A stretch of 64,000 bases of DNA, from the NCBI GenBank assembly GCA_964030785.1, contig OZ034972.1, forward strand, positions 54,213,538-54,277,537. Reading direction: 5' to 3'. This document shows positions 11,061 through 19,854 of this stretch, in pieces. Position 1 is the first letter of the stretch, and every line of letters begins with the position of its first letter. A model generated the notes under the pieces. That model saw only the letters and a list, made by a program, of their open reading frames with translations, ran no database searches and was not told the origin of the DNA. The position numbers and the translations under genes were made by a program. The stretch comes from Siderastrea siderea (taxonomy: Eukaryota; Cnidaria; Anthozoa; Scleractinia; Rhizangiidae).

Positions 11061-11943
11061 TAGATAACCGGTGAATTTGGTTTTATCATAATCTTTTCAA
11101 TCTCGTAAACGTTCAGAGACCAGATTGGGTCGGTAGCTCTTCGCCGGCCACCTTCAAGTTCACCAGGTTGATAGAGATAGCGAACACTTAAACCGGAGGG
11201 GAGCTTCTTTTCGTTTACACCAACGGGTCTCAAATAAGGTGTCGAGGGTTTGGATGGAACAGTTTTCTCTTTGATGGTCTCAACAGGTTTCTGATCGGTC
11301 AGTCGAGTGACTTCTTTATTCAAAGCTGAAATAACAGCGGGCAGTCGGGCGACCCATTCAGTCGATCTTTTGTCGTCTGGGAGGCGCATTTCAACCCCAC
11401 ATTGGTGTCCAAACAGTCGTTCAGCCAGGGTGCGGTTGAATCTTTCAACGATAGCTTGATCACGGTGAATATCCACACGGCCGCGTCTAACCTCGACATT
11501 ATGTTTCGAAAGCAGTTGATTCACAGCGCCCATAAACTCACGACCAGGATCGACCTGAAGCAGTTTCGGCCACTTCAAAGGACCACGACTATAAATTCGT
11601 TCCAGAGCAGCTGCAACTTCTTTGGCCTCTTTTGTGGTCAACGGTTCGGCCTCTTTGTATCGAGAGGCCACATCTACCACTGTGAGAGCATATTTAAAAG
11701 TTTTACGGGAGCGTGGTGGGCGATCGTGTGGGAGATACAGAAGATCGGCTTGGTGAACTTTGTTTGGAACAGGAACATCAAATTTCGGTCTTGGACTGTA
11801 CCGTGGGGCTGGTACCAGTTTCGAGCTACATCTTCCGAGACTTTCGCTGCCTGGGCTAATTTTTTAATCGCTGCAAACCCTTTCCAATACCCTTGCGGGC
11901 TGTAATAAATTTTTGACAACTTATTGAAAATGCGCGCGCTCAT
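10973..11943 (-). pseudogene. Retroviral-type (rve) integrase, one frameshift
   Basis: This is the DDE integrase that inserts Polinton ends and makes short target duplications. Start ATG is 11943; the frame breaks near 11815-11830 and then stays open to 10973. The N-terminal part has YYSPQGYWKGFAAIKKL, typical of Polinton integrases. Catalytic acids are visible: first Asp in HQADLLYLP (about 11750), second in VDPGREF (about 11555), Glu in AIVERFNRTLAERLF (about 11440). The C-terminal tail is typical for the family (DGPKRWFVREELLVVP). It is divergent from the zinc-ribbon gene, with only 26 bp between start codons. All three catalytic residues survive, so the break may be recent. Confidence 0.92.
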
Positions 11944-11969
11944 TGTATACCATACACAATAAAAAAAAA
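11944..11969. promoter_or_regulatory. Divergent promoter, integrase / zinc-ribbon gene
   Basis: Only 26 bp separate the two start codons. The spacer contains TGTATACCATACACAAT, which is partly palindromic and A/T-rich, in line with the TATA-like boxes found just upstream of other genes of this element. Confidence 0.45.
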
Positions 11970-12539
11970 ATGGACGACCCATTTGGTTGTTTGCAAGGTG
12001 TGAAAATTTCGTCGAAAATAATTCAAGAAACATTACAAAAAAGAAATGAATTACAAAAAAGAAATGAATTACACTTATGCCTGTTAACAAATAGGACCAA
12101 TCATTGTCCTTCATGCAAGGAGCAACTAGTTTATGTGGTGAATGAGTTCTGTCGTGAATGTCCAAAATGTTGTAGAGTGTTTGAATGTGATGATGATGAT
12201 GAACAGTTCCAAGAAGAAAATCGGGGAAGAAGTTCCACTGCGCCTCCTACGACTAATTTTCATTTAAAAAATGTTTTTCGGAAATGGAACATTGACAAAA
12301 TGTTTTCTTCCAGCGAGGTCGCTTTTCTTGGTAACGTTATTGCTCAATTTCAGGGGATAACCGGCAAGTCAGTGAACTACCCCTGTTTTCTGCACAATTA
12401 TTTTGAAATGGTACCTTCTGAATACTGGCCCAACAAAAAAGAAATTATGGAATCTATTTCTCATCACGTTCCTAAAACCTTTGCAAGCAGGCTGCGGGCA
12501 AAACAGGAGTTTGAAAAGTGGTGGTGGTCAAACAATTAA
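11970..12539 (+). CDS. Zinc-ribbon protein, possible late transcription factor
   Basis: An open frame of 189 codons from ATG 11970 (an in-frame ATG at 11943 would overlap the integrase start). A four-cysteine zinc ribbon is visible: CPSCKEQLVYVV then CRECPKC (residues about 40-65), followed by an acidic run DDDD and a folded C-terminal part with WWW near the end. Position and zinc ribbon recall the VLTF3/TFIIB-like transcription factors of related large DNA viruses, but I cannot confirm that family from motifs alone. It ends one codon before the convergent phospholipase-like gene (12536), overlapping it by four bases. Confidence 0.6.
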   Translation: MDDPFGCLQGVKISSKIIQETLQKRNELQKRNELHLCLLTNRTNHCPSCKEQLVYVVNEFCRECPKCCRVFECDDDDEQFQEENRGRSSTAPPTTNFHLKNVFRKWNIDKMFSSSEVAFLGNVIAQFQGITGKSVNYPCFLHNYFEMVPSEYWPNKKEIMESISHHVPKTFASRLRAKQEFEKWWWSNN

Positions 12540-13617
12540 CGTTCTTCATACACATTTTCATATTTACCAGTCTTCGGATTTTTCACCAAACGCATGACAG
12601 TACCTTTTTTTGGATGAGTCCAAAATTTCTTGCTTGTGACACCAGTTGGCCCCGTGAAAGCATTTTTCGCAATATCACCTTTCCAATACCGATCGAATAC
12701 AGGTTTTGTGGAAGGAATCATTTTTTTTGTCAAAGTTTCAGCAAATTTCACTACTTCCAACGGTTTATCCAAAACACCAGTCCCTTTTTGTTGTTTCAAA
12801 CCCAACCCTAACTTTCGTTTAGCATTGATTGTATTTCTTGCAGCTGCATGACCCCACTGCCTTTGTTTGTAAGGAACTGCGGCAAGAGCCTTCACCATTT
12901 TTTTATCCGCTTTGTGTTTTCATTTTTTGAGATTTTCACTGTATTTTTTTTCACGGTTGGAACAAACATCATAATCAACATCATGTTGCATAGCAATCGC
13001 ATCTGTTGCACCTGTCGGTTTCTGATATATTTCCAAGATTTCTCCAGTTTCTGGATCGTAGTTCACCTGTTTTTCAAGAGGATTGTATGGCCCTGTATAA
13101 TTATGCCCCGGTAATGTCCAACCCTTTTTTGGTTTCGGAAATTTTCCAATTGCTGCATGTATATCAAACCCAGCTCCATCCAAATCAGGTCTGTCAGTTT
13201 TGTAACGTCGGTTTGGTCGAACTTTAGTTGAAAGTTGATCTAACATTTCACTTCCAACTTTTTGAATGACTGGGCGGGCTTTGTCAAGAGTGTAATTTAT
13301 TGCTTTCTTTTGCAGTTTGGGGTCTCTCATAGCTTCAGAAGCGTAATATCGTCCAGCTTCAACACCTTTTTTCGCAAGATATGGGATTCCTTTTGTAATA
13401 GCAAGATCACCCACCGCCATAGCAACGTCACCAAATATACCACTGCCCTCCGCGCGGGAGGGCTCACCTAGTTTCCCGGCATAAAACGTGTTTTCGTTAT
13501 TCCGCAACTAGCGCATTTTGCTTTTAAGAGTTTTCGATTGTTCTTTGTGATTACAACTTTTTCACTTCCCTGTACATTGGGCGTGTGCCGCTTTTCTTTC
13601 ACACAGTACACTTCCAT
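12536..13617 (-). pseudogene. DUF5679-like / phospholipase A2-like virion protein, broken
   Basis: The likely start is ATG 13617, with TATATA about 5 bases upstream. The N-terminal 50 codons have a zinc-knuckle look (MEVYCVKEKRHT ... KCASCGITK), resembling DUF5679. The frame shifts near 13445-13480, where there is a GC-rich palindrome. The next segment (13507-12920) has GSGIFGDVAMAV and then the phospholipase A2 elements PGHNYTGPYNPL (Ca-binding-loop-like) and AIAMQHDVDYDVC (catalytic HDxxY). An in-frame TGA (12920-12922) cuts it, and the same frame continues to 12536 with a basic tail (MVKALAAVPYKQRQWGH). In parvoviruses and adintoviruses such domains help virions breach membranes; that role is inference. 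One frameshift plus one stop make it a pseudogene. Confidence 0.75.
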
Positions 13618-13632
13618 TGTATATATCTTATG
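13618..13632 (-). promoter_or_regulatory. TATA-like box upstream of phospholipase-like gene
   Basis: The sequence TATATA lies within 10 bases of ATG 13617, reading AAGATATATACAATG on the minus strand. It matches the short-leader TATA arrangement of the other genes in the element. Confidence 0.5.
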
Positions 13633-14089
13633 AAAAATAATTTTTCACTATTTCCTCGTTTTTTTCAAGTAAATCGTTGGAGAACATTTTCAAAATATCG
13701 GCAAAACTTGTTCCTTTATTTCTTTCATTCAAAAAGAGAAGGCAATAGTAACCACATCTCACACTTTGTTCCCCTTGAATTTGGTTATCATTTCTGAAAA
13801 AGTGTGTCGTCCCGTGCATTGACATTTCTTGTTCCCATTCTAAAGGTGGTGGAAAACCAAATGAATCGAAATACTCGTAAGTACCTTTGTCTTTGGCAGG
13901 CCAACAACATACCCAGTGAGTTCCCTAACTTCCAAAATCATCTAAATTTATAATACACGGGGAATGAAACAAGGGTTTTACTTCGTTTCTGCTGAAAATA
14001 CCTTTTATAGGAATTCGTAAAAAGTTGCACCATTTTCTGAGGTTAATGTTGGATAGAGGTTTATCTTCAAATTTCAGTTTCTTTTTTTT
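13628..14089 (-). pseudogene. Adenain-like cysteine protease, broken
   Basis: This is the maturation protease that would cleave virion precursors. Minus-strand codons show the catalytic set in the right order: His in GTHWVCCWP (about 13915), Asp in YFDSFG (about 13870), then a Q-containing NQIQGEQS and the Cys in RCGYYCLLFLNER (about 13755). An N-terminal family signature PLSNINLRKWC lies near 14040. An in-frame TAG at 13925-13927 sits right before the His. The start codon is unclear; the first codons overlap the end of the 14074-14784 gene around an A-rich run. Apart from the stop, the protease family call is firm. Confidence 0.85.
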
Positions 14090-14784
14090 AAATGATAATC
14101 ATCCCAAGTTCCGAAAAAAGGTGGAGGTCGAATTTGCATTCCTTTACCTTTAGGAGGTGGTGGTGAAGGTGGTGTTCGTCGTTGTCGTGAGCGTGGTGGT
14201 TGAGTTTGTATACCTTTTCCGATTATGTTTCGGACTAAATCAAGGGCTAAAGGTACTCCGATAGACGCCAACATACCAAGGAAGCCGCCGTACTGTGCTG
14301 AACCTCCCTGTACAGAACCTTGTCCAACAAGATATTGTTCTGCCGCCTTTTTCTGAGTAGGAGTCATTTTCTGGACAAGTTTATAAAGCTCAATTTCCTT
14401 CGGCCCAAAACCCTTTCCGAATATCTTTTTCAACACCTTTTCAGCGCCAAAACTCAAACCTGCACTTGCTAATGCTCCAAGGGCTGGCTTTATCAAAGGT
14501 CGTGCCAAACCTAGCATAGCAGAAAACAAACTTCCACCACGCTGCGCAGTATTTTGAATCTGGGTCTGGCTTAATTTTATTTCCATTCCTTTACCTGCCG
14601 CTGAGGTTTTCTTCAGTCGCGAGATTTGAGTAGCAGAGAGAAGAAGTTCGTCACCGCACCCAATTTGGCCTGGTTTAACTCTCAGAGTAACAGCTGTCTT
14701 CGAAACATAAGCTTTTTGAAGTTTCTTTTTCTGACCATCGATATCAGTCAGTGCAATTTTATATGGAAGATAAGTTGTGCTCAT
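14074..14784 (-). CDS. Core/membrane-active virion protein (pX/pVI-like)
   Basis: An intact frame of 236 codons. The N-terminal third is a compact domain (residues 1-75, STTYLPYKIALTDIDGQKKK). A long glycine/alanine-rich amphipathic stretch follows (SLFSAMLGLARPLIKPALG, residues about 85-125), then a second hydrophobic GGFLGMLASIGVPLALDLV (about 165-185). A Pro/Arg/Lys-rich tail closes it. Similar hydrophobic GGFLG...GVP segments occur in adenovirus-like core protein X or lytic protein VI; I assign it by that character and its position between protease and hexon. A TATATTATA box lies about 9 bases upstream. Confidence 0.6.
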   Translation of the reverse strand: MSTTYLPYKIALTDIDGQKKKLQKAYVSKTAVTLRVKPGQIGCGDELLLSATQISRLKKTSAAGKGMEIKLSQTQIQNTAQRGGSLFSAMLGLARPLIKPALGALASAGLSFGAEKVLKKIFGKGFGPKEIELYKLVQKMTPTQKKAAEQYLVGQGSVQGGSAQYGGFLGMLASIGVPLALDLVRNIIGKGIQTQPPRSRQRRTPPSPPPPKGKGMQIRPPPFFGTWDDYHLKKRN

Positions 14785-14803
14785 CGTGCGTGTATATTAT
14801 ATT
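14785..14803 (-). promoter_or_regulatory. TATA-like box before core-like gene
   Basis: TATAATATA (minus strand, 14793-14801) ends 8 bases upstream of ATG 14784, leaving almost no leader. Confidence 0.5.
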
Positions 14804-14823
14804 CAGAATTTTTTTTCATTTGT

Positions 14824-16086
14824 CTAGACGGCGACAAGCTCATTACCAATTTGCTTCATCACGAATTCTTTTTCATGCAAAATCAAGGCGAAGATCATAT
14901 AATCTTGAGCGTTAGCGGCTTCATTTAGTCTGTAATGGAATTTGAGCTTTTTCGAGTCGCCTGTTACACTTTCTTTGGTGTTTCGTAGGTCAAAGTAAAT
15001 AATTGGGTAATACTTCTCAAAATTGGCAAGCTGCAGCTGAACGCCGGTGTTGTAGTCGTTCTTTCTGTATCTGAAATCGATCAAATCATTCAAAATTCTT
15101 ATTTTAAAATCATGGTCGTAATCAAGCTCAGGGTAAAATGTTGTGCCGTACTGAAGGCGGCAAGTGTCCAATCTTGCCATGTTATCACCATCGATATCAA
15201 ATGTGTCAAAGAGGTAAGGGTTTTGTGTATAAGAATTTTGTTTCCGAGTTTGTTGAAAAAATACAAAGACATGCTTGGGGTCTTTTATCCCAGGTGTAAT
15301 CAACCACGTACCATTCGCATCCCTTCGGGCGCTGCTGCTGTGCAAATTTTCATTCAGGTATTTCCCTCGGGTTGGTTTCAAGAAATTCTCATTGGCCAGG
15401 GTCTGTCCTTTACCAGTTAAATGTAATTGTGGGACCCACGACTCAAATTTACGGACAACAATTCTTCGAGCTGTTCCATCGTTTTGGAAAATCATTTCTT
15501 GGTCATTTTGCAGTTCAATTTCAAACTCAAGTTGTAACGGTGGCAGCAGCTTGTTGGAAAGACCTTCGAAGAAGGAGTATCTATTCAAAGGGATAATCGT
15601 CTTAACTATCTCACCTTCATGTGATAGAAGTGCCCTTGCCCGCATTCCGACGTTCGTCGCATTGCCATCAGTCACTGTGGTGGCGTCAGAGTCAAGATAC
15701 CAAAATTGGTTTTTTGTCACGCTTCTCGAAAAATCGTCCGAAAAATCAAGCAGATCTTTGATGAAAATACCTTTGTGGATATTGTCTGCCTCGTATAGTT
15801 TTTTCCCCGCTGAACTTAGTTTCAAACTTTTGATCAATGAGAAAGAACCGTTGATCGGTGCTGATTGAGTGTCAGCACCAATGTTGGCTCCGTTTGCTTT
15901 AGCTTCAAACTTAAAATCGACGCGGAAATAAGCGTTGTACCAGTCATAAAAATTGTCCCGGTCTCTTACGGTGAATTTGTAGCCAGTCTTTGTTTGAAAT
16001 TGGTTATTCCCAGGGAAGGTGAGCCGGGGGTCAAAATTAATTTGAACGTATGAAGTATTCTCGAGGTATGGTTGACTTCTGAACAT
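14824..16086 (-). CDS. Hexon / major capsid protein (double jelly-roll)
   Basis: An intact frame of 420 codons. It has the expected features of the Polinton major capsid protein: N-terminal YLENTSYVQINFDPRLTF, the FYDWYNAYFRVDFKF strand pair (residues about 48-62), SLIKSLKLSSAGKKLYE, and a C-terminal second barrel ending YMIFALILHEKEFVMKQIG. Hexon trimers form the icosahedral shell. Length is normal for the family, and no break is visible even though neighbours are degraded. A TTATAATG box is 15-25 bases upstream. Confidence 0.9.
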   Translation of the reverse strand: MFRSQPYLENTSYVQINFDPRLTFPGNNQFQTKTGYKFTVRDRDNFYDWYNAYFRVDFKFEAKANGANIGADTQSAPINGSFSLIKSLKLSSAGKKLYEADNIHKGIFIKDLLDFSDDFSRSVTKNQFWYLDSDATTVTDGNATNVGMRARALLSHEGEIVKTIIPLNRYSFFEGLSNKLLPPLQLEFEIELQNDQEMIFQNDGTARRIVVRKFESWVPQLHLTGKGQTLANENFLKPTRGKYLNENLHSSSARRDANGTWLITPGIKDPKHVFVFFQQTRKQNSYTQNPYLFDTFDIDGDNMARLDTCRLQYGTTFYPELDYDHDFKIRILNDLIDFRYRKNDYNTGVQLQLANFEKYYPIIYFDLRNTKESVTGDSKKLKFHYRLNEAANAQDYMIFALILHEKEFVMKQIGNELVAV

Positions 16087-16128
16087 GTTAACGAGAGTTT
16101 ACATTATAAGAGAAAAAAATTTCTTTGA

Positions 16129-16506
16129 TTAAATTTCGTTTGCCAAAATTCGATTTAATTTCACAAGGGCGTCTGATTTTTTTGGTATTTGGTTTTGCAA
16201 AATATTTGTAAGTTTCTTTTTTGCATCCTGCGATACCATTTTTTGTTTTCGTAGCTTTTGCATTTGTTTTCCTATTTGTTTCGAACCTTTTTCAACAGCA
16301 AGTTCACCAACTTTCTGACCCGCTTTTTCAGCGATTGTTTTTGTGGCTTTTTCGGCAGTTTTCTTTGCCACGTTCTTTACAGTGCCTTTGAATACTTTAC
16401 CGATGGTCATGAGGGTGTCACGGATCACACCCGACCCTTTGTGTTTATATCGATAACTTCCGGTGTTTTCGTCAAAGAATCTTGCCCACTCGCTCGGATG
16501 ATTCAT
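16129..16506 (-). CDS. Small basic virion-like protein
   Basis: An intact frame of 125 codons, very lysine-rich, with a long helical region (VKNVAKKTAEKATKTIAEKA). Near its N-terminus is GSGVIRDTLMTIGKVF, which resembles the GSGIFGDVAMAVGDL segment of the phospholipase-like protein; the two may share an ancestral module. It sits between hexon and penton with a TATAAATATA box about 6 bases before ATG 16506. A DNA-condensing core role is inference. Confidence 0.6.
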   Translation of the reverse strand: MNHPSEWARFFDENTGSYRYKHKGSGVIRDTLMTIGKVFKGTVKNVAKKTAEKATKTIAEKAGQKVGELAVEKGSKQIGKQMQKLRKQKMVSQDAKKKLTNILQNQIPKKSDALVKLNRILANEI

Positions 16507-16522
16507 AACTGTATATTTATAC
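16507..16522 (-). promoter_or_regulatory. TATA-like box before small basic gene
   Basis: TATAAATATA on the minus strand (16512-16521) ends 5 bases upstream of ATG 16506. Confidence 0.5.
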
Positions 16523-16533
16523 CAACAAAATCC

Positions 16534-18200
16534 TTACTCTTTTTCAATCATTAAGCTGATTGCAATGTCTGTCCCGTTGAGATCCAGGATATTGTTTCTT
16601 CCGTCTGTCACCCAAACCCTTATTTCATTAATATAGCTTTTATTCACAGGTTGCCATTTAAGCCGACGCGGCTCTTTTTGAAATGGATAACTAGTGCAGG
16701 GTTCAATTCTACCTGTTACCATCCCCCCCGGGCACACCCCCGGGGATTTGCAATTTTTTTCTTACTTGGCGGTCTATTCCCCACCCCGGGCACGCAGAAA
16801 GAGACGATTCCCGACGCCCGGGACTCCTCATCGACCACAAATACGTTGTTTTGTGTTCAAAATTGATTTCCGTACAATAGCACAACCAGACGTTTTGACA
16901 AGAACTTAAACGCTTTTCTAGAGTTTACTGAACGAAGGATACTACATAGTATTAAAAAACATGGACACTACATTGAAAAAGAAAACTGAAGAAAAAGTCT
17001 AACCGCTCTGGCATTCGGCTGGCGAGTAAAGAAATGCTCTTCACCACGTGTTTTATTCTAAATATAGCACATGCACAAAAGAGGTCCGGTGAGCAAATTG
17101 ATGACAGCATTTTAAAGGAGTTTTTCTTAGCTTGTTCCACAAGAACACTGAACTGAGATCTCTGTTTAATATAAAGCCATGCATTTGTTTCATACAAATA
17201 CGCTGAAGAAATATTTCTATGTTTGTGATGAACGCCATCCATTCGAATACGCATCAAACGCACCTTCGTTTAACAATTTATAATAAACGTGCCTTTGAAT
17301 ACTTATTATAGTTTCGAGAGATTATTCTTCTCCAACCAGTCTGCTACAAATTCTAGAGATTTTCCCTGGAAATAGGCAGTCTTCTCTACGCGGTCCGGCG
17401 CCATTGTGTCAACTGAGAAGTGATAAGCTAGTGACGTGCTTCACAAGAAAAACGAGAAGTTATTTTCGATTTGCCCCGCCCCCCTACCCCAAGGACAAAA
17501 CCGTTTCAGACAATTCCCCACCCCCGGGCCCGAAGGGCTGGACTTGTCCCGGGGGTTGCTCGGGGGGGGATGGTAACAGGTAAAATTGAACCATGCATAA
17601 CCTGAAGATCTGTTGTTGAGAAACTGTATAACACATCGCGTGGAACAATTTGTTTGTTCGGCGTGTGATAAGATCGCAGTGCAAATACACCCAATCAACA
17701 CCTCTTGTGATATTCGGAATTTTGTTTCCTACACTATTTTGATCAAAAACTTTTTTATCATAACCAATTAATTCAGCGAATTTTCCTTGAGACAAGTCAA
17801 GCTCATAACCATTCTGTATTAAAATAACAACCTTATAAATTGACATATCGAAAAACAGATTGAAAATAAAAGAACAGTCTTCCTTTGTTGGATCTATTTT
17901 ACCGGTGTGTTGCTGAAGAAAAGTGTTGATTCTTTTGTAGTCATACATTCCATCAGGGAAAGTTAAGGTCTTCCACACATCAGTTTTCTTTCTCCAGCGA
18001 ATTTCGTTGTTATTGTAAACAGCATCGATGTTGTACCATGAGTAACTCATTGTGATAAGTCTGTCTCGCGCGGCTTTATAGTTTCCTGAATCCAATACGA
18101 TCGGGGGATTGAACTTTACTGTGAAATCGTGTGAAACATTCCGTTCTCCACCTCTTTCTAGTTTTGCGAGGCTCGAGTCAAGTAGAAGATCAAAGCTCAT
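16534..18200 (-). pseudogene. Penton (minor capsid, single jelly-roll), split by a MITE
   Basis: The 5' part runs 18200 to about 17598 and the 3' part from 16694 to 16534. The N-terminus is MSFDLLLDSSLAKLERGG; middle parts include WYNIDAVYNNNEIRW and FAELIGYDKK. The C-terminal part has WQPVNKSYINEIRVWVTD and ends ISLMIEKE. These match the penton protein that fills the five-fold vertices. Between the two parts lies an 895-bp inverted-repeat element flanked by TGCA. Counting one TGCA copy, the two parts share one reading frame, so the gene was intact at the time of insertion. Start spacing: ATATATAATTA box about 8 bases upstream. Confidence 0.85.
16699..17593. mobile_element. 895-bp MITE inserted in the penton gene
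   Basis: The ends read GGTTCAATTCTACCTGTTACC and, inverted, GGTTCAATTTTACCTGTTACC, followed inward by CCCCCCGGG blocks. The 4-bp TGCA is present on both sides (16695-16698 and 17594-17597). No transposase is encoded. The layout (TTCAA..., then CCCCCC, then CCCGGGGATTTG) resembles the element at 5091-5555. Confidence 0.85.
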
Positions 18201-19186
18201 TGTTGGAATATATAATTAGAAATAATTTTTTTCTTTTCCTTTTTATTGATTGTGCCGAGTTCAACTAGTGAATCAAGCAGAGACAATACCTGATTTTTTA
18301 GTTTTATTGAGCTATTTCCTGCTTTTATCGATCCTAAGCTCAAATGAAGTTGGTTGATCAATTTTTCAGCTTCATCAGTGATGCCACTTCCTTCGGTTTC
18401 CCAATCCTGTTCAGAAAAGTCCTCGTCACCGTCTGAAGGCTCAAGATAAGGTCTTCGGCTCATGACAGCTTTTTCCAGGGGGGTTGGAGGAATTTCTCTT
18501 TTGCGTAGGGGAGTGGACTTTAGTCTCTGTTTCCCCTCCTGTAACCGTTTCGAAAGAGATTCTTTTTTTGTTACCCTTCTTTTTTCATAGATCCCATCTC
18601 TTATTTTTTTGAGTTCCGCAATGGTTCTACCTTGTAATGGAGATTTTTAACTTTTTACTATGTAATTGGGGTCATTTCCGTAGTTCGTGATCAGCTGATT
18701 GACCGTTTGCAGCAGGGTTGATTCATGTTGATATTCAGGCTCAACCGGTCCCAGCATCCCCCACTCTTTACGTGCGGATTTTTCTTCCATCAGTGGTGAG
18801 GGCGGTTGTGGAAAATCATCATCAACATCAAGGTATGATGTTGTTGGTGATGGTGGTGGTGATGGTGGTGGTGGTAGTGGTAGTTCTGGTGATGGTGCAT
18901 CCGGTCTGAATTCGTCACCAAACGGGTTGATTTCGTCAAATTCATCAATTGTATAATCAGGAGCTTCCTGCTCCTCTTCTTCTTCTTCTTCTTCTTCTTC
19001 TTCTTCTGTAGTGGCGCTGCTCTTTTCATCAAGCCTTTTTGTACTTGGTTTAAAAAGCTCTTCTCCTGAAAGCTGACTAAACTCTTTGTTAATTTTATCC
19101 ATTTTGAATTTTTGGTGAATTTCTTCTGTTTGTTTATAGAGCTTCGATTTTTCTTCAGCCAACTGATGCCAATTTTTTATTGACAT
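18197..19186 (-). pseudogene. Acidic proline-rich ORF upstream of penton, one stop
   Basis: The frame starts at ATG 19186 (an in-frame upstream start would run into the ATPase) and is interrupted by a TAA at 18647-18649. The same frame continues to 18197, overlapping the penton start by 4 bases (ATGA type). It has an N-terminal coiled-coil-like part (WHQLAEEKSKLYKQTEE) and a run of glutamates followed by a proline-rich stretch. A conserved-looking block NQLITNYGNDPNYI then LQGRTIAELKKIRDG spans the stop, and the tail has LKNQVLSLLDSLVELG. I do not recognise the family; its place beside penton suggests a virion or assembly role (inference). Confidence 0.6.
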
Positions 19187-19220
19187 TTTTTCCAGCGTTG
19201 ATATATAAAAACAAAAAAAA
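19187..19220. promoter_or_regulatory. Divergent promoter, acidic ORF / packaging ATPase
   Basis: Only 34 bp separate the two start codons. They contain GATATATAAAA, a TATA-like box usable in both directions. Confidence 0.5.
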
Positions 19221-19854
19221 ATGAAGTTTGTAAATTTTGACCAAGGTTTTTCCAAGAGTAACCACAAGCAAGGCCACCCTTGCATGCCAGCCGATTTTTT
19301 CGGGATGCTAATTTGTGGACCCAGTAATTCTGGGAAAACAAACATTTTAATGAATATGATTTATTTTTTTGTTGGAGTTTGATAAAATCTACCTATTTTC
19401 AAAAAACCTGCACCAGAACAAATACCAGGATCTTTTGCAGGACTTTGCTGAAAAAATGAACCCCAGGGTTGGTTACGAGGTCATCGAGGCTCATGGTGAT
19501 GAAATCATTCCACTCGAAGAGCTTCCGGTGGACAACCAAAAAATTGTTGTTTTTGATGATCTTGTTTATGAAAGCAACCAAAACAGCATCATTGAATATT
19601 TTTACAACGGGCGGCACAGAAACTGCTGCGTTATTTACCTCACTCAAAACTTCTACAAGACGCCGAAAAACATCCGTGATAACTGCAGCCATTTTTGTAT
19701 TTTCAGATGTCTTCCAAGAGATATCAAACCGATTGCAGACGAGATAGGTGTGGACCATAACATATTAGATCGCGCCACCGATGAAAAATATTCTTTCTTT
19801 CACTATGACAAGCCTCTAAAATTAATAAAAAAAAATTTTGATGAAGATATATAA
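19221..19854 (+). pseudogene. Packaging ATPase (FtsK/HerA type), one frameshift
   Basis: This is the P-loop motor that would pump DNA into the capsid. From ATG 19221 the first frame carries the Walker A motif CGPSNSGKTN (about 19310). At a run of T residues near 19355 the frame slips and resumes as EFDKIYLFSKNLHQNKY. Walker B is KIVVFDDLVYE (about 19545). A sensor-like YLTQNFYKTPKNIRDN follows (about 19640). The tail ends KKNFDEDI, and its TAA overlaps the ATG of the fibre gene. Length of about 210 codons fits Polinton ATPases. A single homopolymer indel is the only break. Confidence 0.9.

Noticed and set aside
18790..19032. Minus-strand ORF with long Lys and His runs
   Set aside because: It is a frame shadow of the Glu- and Pro-rich acidic ORF.
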